A DNA stretch of 64,000 nucleotides from Carnobacterium divergens (GTDB taxonomy: Bacteria > Bacillota > Bacilli > Lactobacillales > Carnobacteriaceae): positions 282,766 through 346,765 of the forward strand of contig NZ_LT992558.1 in NCBI RefSeq assembly GCF_900258435.1, given 5' to 3'. The notes beneath the pieces were generated by a model. The model saw only the letters and a list, made by a program, of their open reading frames with translations, was not told the DNA's origin and did not search any database. This document shows, in pieces, positions 20,824 to 29,988 of the stretch. Position numbers and translations under genes: made by a program. Position 1 is the first letter of the stretch; each line of letters starts with the position of its first letter.

Positions 20824-20915
20824 TAATAAGAGGCTAGCTAGAATAAATCCCTAGATTATGGTAAAATAAGAGAGTATCCCCTATTGAATACACTTGCTAA
20901 AAGAAGGAGTATGAT

Positions 20916-22916
20916 ATGGAAAAAAAGTTGCCTCATGAAAAACTCCCGAGTTTTTTTAAAGATGAAAAGCTGAGAATTGCAACATTTGTTCTAAGTGGAT
21001 TATTGGTTTTAATTGTTATTTTAGCATTTTTTGCTAAGTTTTATATTGGTTTAGCATTATCTGTTTTATTTATTATTGTTCTTTTATTGCTTTATTATTC
21101 AATGAAAAAAATTACAGTAGAAACAAATAAATATATTGCTGATTTATCTTATCGAATAAAAAGAGGCGAACAAGAGGCTTTAATTAAAATGCCTATCGGT
21201 ATTTTGCTGTATAATGAAAAGTATGAAGTTCAATGGACAAATCCTTATTTACAGCTTTATCTTGGAAAAAAAGAAGTATTAGGCAAGAAAATTGATGAGA
21301 TTGATTTGGAATTGGCCAACGTTATTAAAAATAATAAAACAAAAGGTTTAAGCAATGTAAGATGGGGAGATAAAGAGTTTCAAATTATTGTTCAGGATGA
21401 TATTAAAGTTATTTATTTAATGGATATTACGCAATATTATAAGATAAAAGAACAGTATGAAGAAGAACAATTGGTTATTGGAAATATCTTTATCGATAAC
21501 TATGATGAAATTGTTCAATCAATGAATGATCGTAGTACTTCCAATTTAAATAACTTTGTAACAACACAATTATCTAATTGGGCAAAAGAGCATCATATTT
21601 ATTTAAAACGAGTTTCTGAAGATCGATTTATTGTGTTGATGTATTTGAAGTCATTGCAAAAAATTGAAGAAGAAAAATTTAGTATCATCGATCGTGTTCG
21701 TGAACGTACATCTAAACAAAACTTCCCACTAACCCTAAGCATAGGTCTTGCATACGGAGATAAAGATTTAAGCAATTTAGCAAATCTAGCTCAAAGCAAT
21801 TTAGATTTGGCATTAGGTCGTGGTGGAGATCAAGTAGTTGTAAAATCAAGTGAGGAAGATGCTCGCTTTTATGGTGGAAAAACGAATCCAATGGAAAAAC
21901 GAACACGTGTTCGTTCTCGGATGATTAGTCAAGCATTACAAGAATTAATGAAACAGTCGGATCAAATTTTTGTAATGGGACATAAATATCCAGATATGGA
22001 TGCAATCGGTTCTTGTTTAGGCATTCGCCGTATTGCAGAAATGAACCATAAAGAAGCATGGATTGTTGTAAACCCAGATGAATTTAGTAATGATATCTCA
22101 AGATTAATGGATGAGGTAAAAAAAGACGAAAATATTAGTAAATACATCATTACTCCAAAAGAAGCTGCTGAAAAAATGACAGCAACAAGTTTATTGGTGA
22201 TGGTTGATATGCATCGTCCATCTATTTCAATTGCACCTGAATTGTTAACCCTAACGAACCAAATTGTTGTAATTGATCACCATCGTCGTGGCGAAGAATT
22301 CCCAGAAAATCCAGTATTGGTTTATATTGAACCATATGCATCGTCAGCTGCTGAATTGATTACTGAATTGTTTGAATATCAGTCAAACGAATCAGACCCA
22401 ATCAATAAAATTGAAGCAACTGCTATGCTAGCAGGAATTATTGTAGACACGAGAAGTTTTTCTCTTCGAACAGGTTCAAGAACCTTTGACGCTGCGAGCT
22501 ATTTACGTTCTTGTGGAGCAGATTCAGTTATGATTCAACGATTACTGAAAGAAAACGTAGATACCTATTTATTGAGAAGTCATTTGATTCAATCCATTGA
22601 ATTTGTGAAATCCAATTTGGCCATTGCAACTGGTGAAGAGGATGAAACCTACGACACTGTAGTCGCTGCTCAAGCTGCAGATACCATGCTCTCCATGGCG
22701 GATGTAGATGCGTCCTTCGTGATTACGAAGCGAGCAGATGGACGAGTTGGAATCAGTGCGAGAAGTCTTGGGGAAATTAACGTTCAAATTATTATGGAAG
22801 CACTTGGTGGTGGTGGGCATCTATCAAATGCGGCTACACAGCTTAGTGACACTACAGTAGCTGAAGCAAAAGAACAATTAAAACAAGTTATTAATGAACA
22901 AAATAAGGAGGAATAA
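20916..22916 (+). CDS. gdpP: Cyclic-di-AMP phosphodiesterase GdpP
   Basis: Membrane-bound enzyme that hydrolyses c-di-AMP and thereby affects osmotic balance and beta-lactam tolerance. The 666 residues have two N-terminal membrane helices (about 22-66), a PAS-like domain, a degenerate GGDEF domain (LALGRGGDQVVVK), a DHH phosphoesterase domain with HKYPDMDAIGS and VIDHHRR, and a DHHA1 tail with GGGGHLSNAA. Length is normal and all metal-binding motifs are intact. It is 3 bases before rplI, the usual pairing. Confidence 0.96.
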   Translation: MEKKLPHEKLPSFFKDEKLRIATFVLSGLLVLIVILAFFAKFYIGLALSVLFIIVLLLLYYSMKKITVETNKYIADLSYRIKRGEQEALIKMPIGILLYNEKYEVQWTNPYLQLYLGKKEVLGKKIDEIDLELANVIKNNKTKGLSNVRWGDKEFQIIVQDDIKVIYLMDITQYYKIKEQYEEEQLVIGNIFIDNYDEIVQSMNDRSTSNLNNFVTTQLSNWAKEHHIYLKRVSEDRFIVLMYLKSLQKIEEEKFSIIDRVRERTSKQNFPLTLSIGLAYGDKDLSNLANLAQSNLDLALGRGGDQVVVKSSEEDARFYGGKTNPMEKRTRVRSRMISQALQELMKQSDQIFVMGHKYPDMDAIGSCLGIRRIAEMNHKEAWIVVNPDEFSNDISRLMDEVKKDENISKYIITPKEAAEKMTATSLLVMVDMHRPSISIAPELLTLTNQIVVIDHHRRGEEFPENPVLVYIEPYASSAAELITELFEYQSNESDPINKIEATAMLAGIIVDTRSFSLRTGSRTFDAASYLRSCGADSVMIQRLLKENVDTYLLRSHLIQSIEFVKSNLAIATGEEDETYDTVVAAQAADTMLSMADVDASFVITKRADGRVGISARSLGEINVQIIMEALGGGGHLSNAATQLSDTTVAEAKEQLKQVINEQNKEE

Positions 22917-22919
22917 TAA

Positions 22920-23375
22920 ATGAAAGTCATTTTTTTAGAAGATGTTAAAGGTAAAGGTAAAAAAGGTGAAACGAAGAATGTAGCAGATGGTTATGCACAA
23001 AACTACCTAATCAAAAATGGATTAGCAAAAGAAGCCAATTCATCAACATTAAGTGAATTAGCAGGACAAAAGAAAGCCGAAGATAAGCACAATGCAGAAA
23101 TTTTGGCTGAAGCGAACCAATTGAAAGCTGTATTAGAAGACGATAAACATGTAATTGAAATGAAAGCGAAAGCTGGAGAAGATAGTCGTTTATTTGGCTC
23201 AATTACCTCAAAACAAATTGCAGATGCAGTAAAAAAACAATATGATATTAAATTAGACAAACGTAAAATTGATTTAACAACTCCGATTCGCAATCTTGGA
23301 GTAACAAAACTAGATGTTAAAATTCATCCAGAAGTTGTGGCAACGTTGACAGTGAATGTTTCACAAGAAGCGTAG
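22920..23375 (+). CDS. rplI: 50S ribosomal protein L9
   Basis: The 151-residue protein has the N-terminal signature [31 protein letters not shown], the long connecting helix (about residues 45-75) and the C-terminal rRNA-binding lobe. AAGGAGG overlaps the end of gdpP, so the two are translated from one message. A terminator follows before dnaB. Confidence 0.97.
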   Translation: MKVIFLEDVKGKGKKGETKNVADGYAQNYLIKNGLAKEANSSTLSELAGQKKAEDKHNAEILAEANQLKAVLEDDKHVIEMKAKAGEDSRLFGSITSKQIADAVKKQYDIKLDKRKIDLTTPIRNLGVTKLDVKIHPEVVATLTVNVSQEA

Positions 23376-23388
23376 ACGAATCATTTTA

Positions 23389-23427
23389 AAGGGCAAAGCA
23401 GTTTTACGAGACTGTTTTGCTCTTTTT
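23389..23427 (+). terminator. Terminator after rplI
   Basis: AAGGGCAAAGCAGT pairs with ACTGTTTTGCTCTT through two wobbles, with TTTTT after it. Confidence 0.75.
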
Positions 23428-23532
23428 CTATTCATTGTATTAAGTTGTTTTTTGCGGTAAAATGATGAGACTGAAACAAATTAAGAAGCCGCTCCAAGTA
23501 GAAGAAATTTACTTATGAAAGGAAGATAAAAA

Positions 23533-24918
23533 TTGGTGAATGAAGCTTTTCAAGACCGATTGCCGCCACAAAGTATTGAGGCAGAGCAAGCCGTTTTAGG
23601 TGCTATTTTTCTTGACCCCGAAACAGTCGTAGGCGCATTGGAATTTTTAGAGGCACAAGATTTTTATCGTCGTGGCCATCAAATTATTTTTCAAACAATG
23701 TTAGAATTAAATGACCGCAATGAAGCTATTGACGTTGTGACGGTTATGAATAGTTTAGAATCAAAAAATCAATTAGAAGATGTTGGCGGAATGCCGTATT
23801 TGGCCGAACTTGCCATTGCAGTTCCAACTGCTGCGAATATGGAACACTATGCAAAAATTATTGAACAAAAATCAATTTTAAGAAAACTGATTCATACAGC
23901 AACAGATATTGTGACCCAAGGTTATGAAGAAGGAGAAGAGCTAGGAGCTATTTTAGATCAGGCTGAACGTAGTATTCTCGAAGTATCTGAAAGACGCAAT
24001 AGCAACGGTTTTTTAGCGATTTCAGATGTATTAAACAGTTCGATTGCAGAAATTGATCGGTTGTATCAAAATGACGAAGAAATTACCGGTATCCCAACAG
24101 GCTATCAAGCATTGGATCAAATGACAGCAGGTTTACAATCAGAAGAGTTGATTATTTTAGCTGCACGTCCCGCGGTAGGGAAAACAGCCTTTGCGTTAAA
24201 TATCGCACAAAACATTGGAACAAAGACAGATGAGACGGTTGCTATTTTTAGCTTAGAAATGGGGGCGGAATCTTTAGTCAATCGGATGCTATGCGCCGAG
24301 GGCAGTATTGATGCCAGTCATTTACGAACAGGGAATCTTTCAGAAGAGGAATGGCAAAGTCTAATTGTAGCGATGGGAAGCCTATCGAAGGCGAGTATTT
24401 ATATTGATGATACACCGGGGATTCGAATTGCTGAAATTAGAGCGAAATGCCGGCGTTTAGCTCAAGAAAAAGGCGGACTTGGATTAATTTTAATCGATTA
24501 TTTGCAATTGATTGAAGGTAGTGGGAAAGAAAGTCGCCAACAAGAGGTTTCTGAAATTTCCCGTCAATTAAAAAAATTAGCGAAAGAATTAAAAGTACCC
24601 GTTATTGCATTGTCGCAATTGTCTCGTGGCGTAGAGCAAAGACAAGACAAACGTCCCGTTTTAAGTGATATTCGTGAATCTGGATCTATCGAGCAAGATG
24701 CAGATATTGTTGCCTTTTTATACCGTGATGATTATTATGATCGTGAAGGTGGAGAAGATGACGACGACGGAGATCGCGATGCAGCTGGCGAAGATAATAT
24801 TATTGAAGTCATTATTGAAAAAAACCGGAGTGGCGCTCGTGGTACGGTGAAACTATTGTTTGTTAAGGAATACAATAAGTTTTCATCCTTATCCTATATG
24901 CCAGAACCGCCTATGTAA
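23533..24918 (+). CDS. dnaB: Replicative DNA helicase DnaB
   Basis: Hexameric helicase at the replication fork (DnaC in B. subtilis nomenclature). The 461 residues contain the N-terminal DnaB domain (QSIEAEQAVLGAIFLDPE), Walker A ARPAVGKTA (near 210-217), Walker B LGLILIDYLQLI, and the arginine-finger region GSIEQDADIVAFLYRDDYY. Residues about 408-424 carry an acidic insert, GGEDDDDGDRDAAGED. The start is ambiguous: TTG at 23533 (7 bases after GGAAG) or GTG at 23536. No intein or frameshift is seen. Confidence 0.95.
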   Translation: MVNEAFQDRLPPQSIEAEQAVLGAIFLDPETVVGALEFLEAQDFYRRGHQIIFQTMLELNDRNEAIDVVTVMNSLESKNQLEDVGGMPYLAELAIAVPTAANMEHYAKIIEQKSILRKLIHTATDIVTQGYEEGEELGAILDQAERSILEVSERRNSNGFLAISDVLNSSIAEIDRLYQNDEEITGIPTGYQALDQMTAGLQSEELIILAARPAVGKTAFALNIAQNIGTKTDETVAIFSLEMGAESLVNRMLCAEGSIDASHLRTGNLSEEEWQSLIVAMGSLSKASIYIDDTPGIRIAEIRAKCRRLAQEKGGLGLILIDYLQLIEGSGKESRQQEVSEISRQLKKLAKELKVPVIALSQLSRGVEQRQDKRPVLSDIRESGSIEQDADIVAFLYRDDYYDREGGEDDDDGDRDAAGEDNIIEVIIEKNRSGARGTVKLLFVKEYNKFSSLSYMPEPPM

Positions 24919-24922
24919 CATG

Positions 24923-24950
24923 AAGAGTGATCTTAACGGATCACTTTTTT
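24923..24950 (+). terminator. Terminator after dnaB
   Basis: AGTGATC (24926-24932) pairs with GATCACT (24939-24945), followed by TTTTTGTTTTTT. Confidence 0.8.
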
Positions 24951-24957
24951 GTTTTTT

Positions 24958-25057
24958 AAATTCGTTCGTATTTTTGCTGATATTTTAGTGAAAATTAATA
25001 AATTGTTCGTTTTTATGCCTTTTTATTTTATTATTTGAATCAAATATTCGTTTTTAC
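24958..25057 (-). promoter_or_regulatory. Three PurBox-like operators upstream of purA
   Basis: Three AT-rich sites with a CGAAC/CGAAT core on the minus strand, resembling the PurR PurBox AWWWCCGAACWWT. Their GTTCG/ATTCG cores on the plus strand start at 24964, 25005 and 25046, exactly 41 bases apart. The best is AAAAACGAACAATTT (minus strand, 25001-25015). The third lies just upstream of the purA -35. PurR binding is inferred. Confidence 0.55.
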
Positions 25058-25058
25058 C

Positions 25059-25087
25059 TTGAATCCTTTATGTAAAACTGATAGAAT
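25059..25087 (+). promoter_or_regulatory. purA promoter
   Basis: TTGAAT (25059-25064), 17 bases, TAGAAT (25082-25087). Transcription would start near 25094, about 38 bases before the purA start. Confidence 0.7.
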
Positions 25088-25131
25088 TAGATGTATTTGG
25101 TTTTTATAAATAAAATTAATGAGGTGTTCAT

Positions 25132-26424
25132 ATGTCTTCAGTAGTAGTTGTGGGAACACAATGGGGCGATGAAGGAAAAGGTAAGATTACAGATTTTTTA
25201 AGTGAAAATGCGGAAGTGATTGCACGTTACCAAGGTGGCGATAATGCAGGACACACAATCAAATTTGACGGTGTGACGTACAAATTACACTTAATTCCTT
25301 CAGGTATTTTCTATAAGGAGAAAATTAGCGTTATAGGAAATGGCGTTGTGGTAAACCCAAAATCACTTGTAACTGAATTGGCTTACCTAAAAGATAAAAA
25401 TATTGATACGGATAATCTACGTATCTCAGATCGTGCACATGTTATTTTACCTTATCATATCCACTTGGATCAATTACAAGAAGATTCAAAAGGAGATCAA
25501 AAAATTGGAACAACCATTAAAGGGATTGGTCCAGCGTATATGGATAAAGCAGCACGTGTTGGGATTCGAGTTGCTGATTTATTAGACAAAGAAATTTTTG
25601 CTGAACGTCTACGTATTAACTTAGAAGAAAAAAATCGTCAATTCGTTAAAATGTTTGAGTCAACACCTATTGAATTTGATGATGTTTTTGAAGAGTATTA
25701 TGAATATGGTCAACAAATTAAAAAATATGTCTGTGACACGTCAGTTATTTTAAATGACGCATTAGATGCTGGCAAACGGGTTCTTTTTGAAGGCGCACAA
25801 GGCGTAATGCTAGATATCGATCAAGGAACGTATCCATTTGTTACGTCTTCAAACCCTGTTGCCGGCGGTGTGACAATCGGGAGTGGCGTTGGTCCTTCTA
25901 AAATTGATAAAGTTGTAGGCGTATGTAAAGCTTATACAAGTCGCGTTGGTGACGGTCCTTTCCCAACTGAATTATTCGATGAAGTAGGTCAACAAATTCG
26001 TGAAGTAGGGAAAGAATACGGTACTACAACAGGACGCCCTCGTCGTGTGGGTTGGTTTGATACGGTTGTAATGCGTCACGCAAAACGTGTTTCTGGAATT
26101 ACAAACTTATCACTGAATTCAATTGATGTTTTAAGTGGGTTAGAAACCGTTAAAATTTGTACTTCTTACGAACGTAACGGTGAAACGATTTTTCATTACC
26201 CAGCTAGCTTAAAAGAATTAGCTGAATGTACACCGATTTATGAAGAGCTACCAGGTTGGAGCGAAGATATTACAGGTTGTCGTACTCTTGAAGAATTACC
26301 GGCTAATGCACGTAACTATGTGCACCGTGTTTCTGAATTAGTAGGCGTACGTATTTCAACTTTCTCAGTAGGTCCAGATCGTAACCAAACGAATGTATTA
26401 GAAAGTGTTTGGGCACAAATTTAA
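25132..26424 (+). CDS. purA: Adenylosuccinate synthetase
   Basis: Joins IMP and aspartate using GTP, the first step from IMP to AMP. The 430 residues include the GTP-binding loop [11 protein letters not shown] (8-18), the catalytic GDNAGHT with His, [11 protein letters not shown], and the base-specificity region SVGPDRNQT near the C-terminus. RBS GAGGTG is present. It is a single-gene unit with its own promoter, PurBox-like sites upstream and a terminator downstream. Confidence 0.97.
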   Translation: MSSVVVVGTQWGDEGKGKITDFLSENAEVIARYQGGDNAGHTIKFDGVTYKLHLIPSGIFYKEKISVIGNGVVVNPKSLVTELAYLKDKNIDTDNLRISDRAHVILPYHIHLDQLQEDSKGDQKIGTTIKGIGPAYMDKAARVGIRVADLLDKEIFAERLRINLEEKNRQFVKMFESTPIEFDDVFEEYYEYGQQIKKYVCDTSVILNDALDAGKRVLFEGAQGVMLDIDQGTYPFVTSSNPVAGGVTIGSGVGPSKIDKVVGVCKAYTSRVGDGPFPTELFDEVGQQIREVGKEYGTTTGRPRRVGWFDTVVMRHAKRVSGITNLSLNSIDVLSGLETVKICTSYERNGETIFHYPASLKELAECTPIYEELPGWSEDITGCRTLEELPANARNYVHRVSELVGVRISTFSVGPDRNQTNVLESVWAQI

Positions 26425-26445
26425 GTCATTTAAACTTAAACCTAA

Positions 26446-26484
26446 AGGCTAGTGTTCCCAATATGGGGAAACTAGTCTTTTTTT
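26446..26484 (+). terminator. Terminator after purA
   Basis: GGCTAGTGTTCCC pairs with GGGGAAACTAGTC, followed by seven T residues. Confidence 0.85.
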
Positions 26485-26500
26485 GAATGGAGAGAGGTTG

Positions 26501-26529
26501 TTGTAGAAATAGGATTTAAAAGTTATACT
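26501..26529 (+). promoter_or_regulatory. Promoter of the sigma-54 activator gene
   Basis: TTGTAG (26501-26506), 17 bases, TATACT (26524-26529), about 40 bases before the start codon. It is a sigma-A type promoter, so the activator is not itself sigma-54 dependent. Confidence 0.6.
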
Positions 26530-26568
26530 TTAATTGTCCAGTCTGTCACCCAGTAAAGGAGTAGAATA

Positions 26569-29232
26569 ATGAAACGAATTCAGATAATTTATGAGGTGCT
26601 AAAAAAACAAGGAATTAAGGGTTTAACCACAAAAGATGTAGCGAGTTTAACGTCATTTAGTCGTAATAACGTAAGTTCTGATTTGAATGAACTTGTGAGA
26701 ATGGGAAAAGCGCGTAAAGAGATGGGAAAACCAGTATATTATTTTCCAAAGGAAGAAAAGAAAACGCTACCTAAAGAGGTAGGATTCGACTTATTTTTAA
26801 TTGAAAATCCCTCATTGTCCAAAGCAATTGAGCAAGCTAAAGCGGCTGTTTTATATCCCCCCAATGGCATGAATACCTTACTATTAGGTGAAACTGGAAC
26901 AGGGAAATCAATGTTTGCTGAAATGTTATTTTCATTTGGAAAAGAAATGAAGCGCTTTACTCAAAATGAGCAGTTAATTAGTTTTAATTGTGCTGACTAT
27001 AGCCACAACCCTCAAATGCTTTTAGCGCAATTATTTGGCGTGAAAAAAAATGCCTTTACTGGAGCCAATGAAGATCGTAAAGGCTTGATTGAATTAGCAG
27101 ACCAAGGTGTACTGTTCTTAGATGAAGTCCATCGATTACCACCAGAAGGTCAAGAAATGTTGTTTACTTTTATGGATAAAGGAACGTTTAGAAGACTAGG
27201 AGAAACAGAAAACGAACGCAGCTCACAGGTGATGATTGTAGCAGCGACAACTGAAAATCCAACAGCTACTTTATTAGAAACCTTCGTTAGAAGAATGCCC
27301 ATGGTAATTAAATTGCCAAATCTTAAAAGTCGACAGTTAGAAGAACGATTTGCACTCATTAAGTATTTTATCAATCAAGAATCAGCTAAATTAAAAGAGC
27401 CAATTACCGTTTCCGTAAATTCATTAAGAGCTTTTTTAAGTTACGAGTGCAAACATAATATCGGAGAGTTAAAGTCAGATGTGCAATTGGCCTGTGCCAA
27501 AGCGTATGCAGAGTACTTATCCAACCACGCAAAAAAGATTCAAATCTCAGCATTGGATTTATCTGAAAAAGTAAACGCTGGATTATTGTTGGAAGTTCAA
27601 CACCGTAAACTTTGGAATAAAATTATTGGCATTAACCAGCGGTATTTTGAATTTTCAGGAGATGCTACACACTATTTAGAAGAACCGATTGATCAGCAGG
27701 ATATTTATGAATTGATTGACCATAAAAAAATTGAATTAACGCATTTAGGGATTAGCGGAAAAAAACTAGAAGAGAATTTAAACAAGGAGATTCATCTGTA
27801 CTTTGAAGAATACATGAATCAAACAAAGAAAAACGCCAATCAACGCTATATTGAAAAATTAGTAGATCAACGTATTATTGCGAGTGTAGAACGAATGATT
27901 CAATATGCGGAAAGTCAGTTGGAGACGGTGTTTGGAAATCGTATTTTTTATGGCTTGGCGTTACATCTTGAAAAGGCAGTATCTCGTGTTAAAAAGAATC
28001 ATTATTACGAAAATCAGCTATTTGAAAATACTGAAAAAAGCTATCCACGAGAATATCAAGTTTCTTGTGACTGTATTCGGTTATTTAATCAAGAGTTTGA
28101 AATTGAATTGCCAATCAGCGAAGCCAATTATCTAACCTTGTTCTTTGCATATGGCAATCATACTAAAAAACAAGTTCAAGAAGAAGTACGAGTTTTTGTA
28201 GTCACTCATGGTGAATCAACAGCAACATCAATTGTGAATACAGTCAATCAATTATTAGGTGAAGAATACGGGATTGGATTTGACGTGCCGCTATCTGAAA
28301 AACCACAAGACTCGCTTCTTCGAATTAAAGCGTATATTCAAACGCATCAAATCAAGGCGCCTATTTTGTTTATGGTGGATATGGGATCGTTAAATACTTT
28401 TGGAAATGAGATTAGTAAGACCTTTGGGATAGATACTCAAACGATCCAATTAGTTTCTACGCTACATGTGTTAGAAGCAGTTCGAAAATCCATGTTGGGC
28501 TATCCCTTGCAAACAGTCTATAAGGAAACCCTTGCCGTGAATCTTTTGATTGAGGAAGAAATTCAAGAACATAGTAAAAAAAATTCGGTTAAATTTGCCA
28601 TCGTAACAATTTGTACAACGGGTGAAGGGACGGCGAAAATCTTAAAAAACATACTAAAAACAGAAGTGCGTTTTGACGAAGAAATGCTTGAGGTCATTGC
28701 AATCAATTTAATTGACAAGGAAGATATTTATTCAAGACTAGCCAGTTTGTCCCAGACTTATGAAATTATCTGTATAGTGAGTCCTTTTCATTTAGCTTTT
28801 CAATACCCTCATTTTGATTTAGTAGAGGTGATTGAAAAATCTAAAATCCAGGAGATTCAGCAATTAGTTGATTTGGCAGAAACCTATGGGAAATTAGGAA
28901 AAACACTAGCTGGACAGTTGAAATATGTTGATTCAGAGGAAGTCGTGATAGATGTAAAGAAACTGATCACAGCTCTAACAATTCAATTTTCGATCGAATC
29001 AAATTTAAATGTGTTGATTGGATTTGCTTTTCATTTAGCGTGTATGATTGACCGAGAGTTTGGTGGCGAAAAAGGGACAGAATTTTTAGATAAAGAATTT
29101 TTCATGAGAAAACATGCAGATGAAATTCAATTAATTCAAGAAGCACTAAGAAGTATTGAATACAAATATCAAATCAAAATCAGTGAAGATGAAGTGTGTT
29201 ACATGGTTTCATTTTTTATTAATACACATTAA
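26569..29232 (+). CDS. Sigma-54 activator with PTS regulation domains (LevR/CelR type)
   Basis: Enhancer-binding activator controlled by PTS phosphorylation. The 887 residues have an N-terminal helix-turn-helix (about 1-60), an AAA+ domain with Walker A GETGTGKS (107-114), the sigma-54 contact loop NAFTGA (161-166) and Walker B VLFLDEV (181-187), then a PRD, an EIIA-mannose-like domain (VVTHGESTATS, near residue 545), an EIIB-like segment and a C-terminal PRD ending HADEIQLIQEAL. In Listeria and Enterococcus such proteins (LevR, ManR, CelR, MptR) switch on an adjacent PTS operon. Here a perfect sigma-54 promoter lies directly downstream, before Lac-family PTS genes, so this is its likely target. 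rpoN is not in the window. Confidence 0.92.
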   Translation: MKRIQIIYEVLKKQGIKGLTTKDVASLTSFSRNNVSSDLNELVRMGKARKEMGKPVYYFPKEEKKTLPKEVGFDLFLIENPSLSKAIEQAKAAVLYPPNGMNTLLLGETGTGKSMFAEMLFSFGKEMKRFTQNEQLISFNCADYSHNPQMLLAQLFGVKKNAFTGANEDRKGLIELADQGVLFLDEVHRLPPEGQEMLFTFMDKGTFRRLGETENERSSQVMIVAATTENPTATLLETFVRRMPMVIKLPNLKSRQLEERFALIKYFINQESAKLKEPITVSVNSLRAFLSYECKHNIGELKSDVQLACAKAYAEYLSNHAKKIQISALDLSEKVNAGLLLEVQHRKLWNKIIGINQRYFEFSGDATHYLEEPIDQQDIYELIDHKKIELTHLGISGKKLEENLNKEIHLYFEEYMNQTKKNANQRYIEKLVDQRIIASVERMIQYAESQLETVFGNRIFYGLALHLEKAVSRVKKNHYYENQLFENTEKSYPREYQVSCDCIRLFNQEFEIELPISEANYLTLFFAYGNHTKKQVQEEVRVFVVTHGESTATSIVNTVNQLLGEEYGIGFDVPLSEKPQDSLLRIKAYIQTHQIKAPILFMVDMGSLNTFGNEISKTFGIDTQTIQLVSTLHVLEAVRKSMLGYPLQTVYKETLAVNLLIEEEIQEHSKKNSVKFAIVTICTTGEGTAKILKNILKTEVRFDEEMLEVIAINLIDKEDIYSRLASLSQTYEIICIVSPFHLAFQYPHFDLVEVIEKSKIQEIQQLVDLAETYGKLGKTLAGQLKYVDSEEVVIDVKKLITALTIQFSIESNLNVLIGFAFHLACMIDREFGGEKGTEFLDKEFFMRKHADEIQLIQEALRSIEYKYQIKISEDEVCYMVSFFINTH

Positions 29233-29288
29233 GACACATCCAAAAGCACATGGCTAATAACAAAGCGGTGTGCTTTTTAATGTGTCTT
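29231..29288. repeat. Long inverted repeat abutting the sigma-54 promoter
   Basis: A 20-base arm (29231-29250) and its partner (29269-29288) are complementary at 18 of 20 positions, separated by 18 bases. The left arm starts at the end of the activator stop codon and the right arm ends inside the -24 box. It could be the activator gene terminator, the activator binding site, or both. Confidence 0.65.
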
Positions 29289-29303
29289 GGCACGTTTTTT
29301 GCA
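29287..29303 (+). promoter_or_regulatory. Sigma-54 (-24/-12) promoter of the PTS operon
   Basis: TTGGCACG-TTTT-TTGCA matches the sigma-54 consensus at every defined position; GG at 29289-29290 and GC at 29301-29302 are 12 bases apart. It lies 39 bases before the IIB start codon. Confidence 0.92.
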
Positions 29304-29341
29304 ATAGTAGTTAGTATCAACCAAAAAAGGGGAGAATAAAG

Positions 29342-29659
29342 ATGGAAATCAAAATAACGCTCGTATGTGCAGGTGGAATGTCTACAAGCATTCTAGTTCA
29401 AAAAATGCAAAAAGCAGCAACTGAATTTTATCCTAATGATACGATTCATATCGTGGCTTCAGCAGAAAGCAAGTTTAAAAAATTAGCAGATGAAACGGAT
29501 ATTTTATTGCTAGGCCCGCAAGTAATGTATATGAAGAAGAAAATCGAAGAACAGTACGCAGATAAAGGCTTTCCAATCGTTGTTATTAATAGTGTCGATT
29601 ACGGCATGATAAATGGTGAAAAAATATTAAATGAAGCAATCCATTTAGTCAGAAAATAA
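29342..29659 (+). CDS. PTS IIB, lactose/cellobiose family
   Basis: Cytoplasmic phosphocarrier that passes phosphate from IIA to the incoming sugar. The 105-residue protein has the phosphorylated cysteine at residue 9 in LVCAGGMST, the typical P-loop of Lac-family IIB. RBS AAAAAGGGGAG lies upstream. It is the first gene behind the sigma-54 promoter, with IIA and IIC following. The Lac family usually carries beta-glucosides, chitobiose or lichenan oligosaccharides; the exact sugar cannot be told, and no glycosidase gene is present. Confidence 0.92.
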   Translation: MEIKITLVCAGGMSTSILVQKMQKAATEFYPNDTIHIVASAESKFKKLADETDILLLGPQVMYMKKKIEEQYADKGFPIVVINSVDYGMINGEKILNEAIHLVRK

Positions 29660-29673
29660 AAAGGAGAGATACG

Positions 29674-29985
29674 ATGAATTTAGAGCAAGCAGTGATGCAG
29701 ATTATTGTAGGGGCAGGAAATGCAAGAAGTTTAGCAATGGAAGCAATTGACATAGCCCAATCAGGTGACATTCAAAAAGCAAAAGCAAAATTAGAAGAAG
29801 CCAATGAAAAATTAAATGAGGCCCATAATGGTCAGACAGCGTTACTTACAAAAGAAGCTAGCGGCGAAGGCGTTGAAATTACACTGCTTTTGATTCACGG
29901 GCAAGACCATTTAATGAACGCGATTACGGTTCGTGATTTAGCAGATAAATTTGTTGGGTTATATGACAAGATGAGGGGGAATTAA
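29674..29985 (+). CDS. PTS IIA, lactose/cellobiose family
   Basis: A 103-residue all-helical IIA that forms trimers. The active histidine is expected to be His79 in LLIHGQDHLMNA, and the metal-site region starts with QIIVGAGNARSLAMEAI. It lies 14 bases after IIB and 3 bases before IIC, so the three components form one operon. Confidence 0.93.
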   Translation: MNLEQAVMQIIVGAGNARSLAMEAIDIAQSGDIQKAKAKLEEANEKLNEAHNGQTALLTKEASGEGVEITLLLIHGQDHLMNAITVRDLADKFVGLYDKMRGN

Positions 29986-29988
29986 AAA

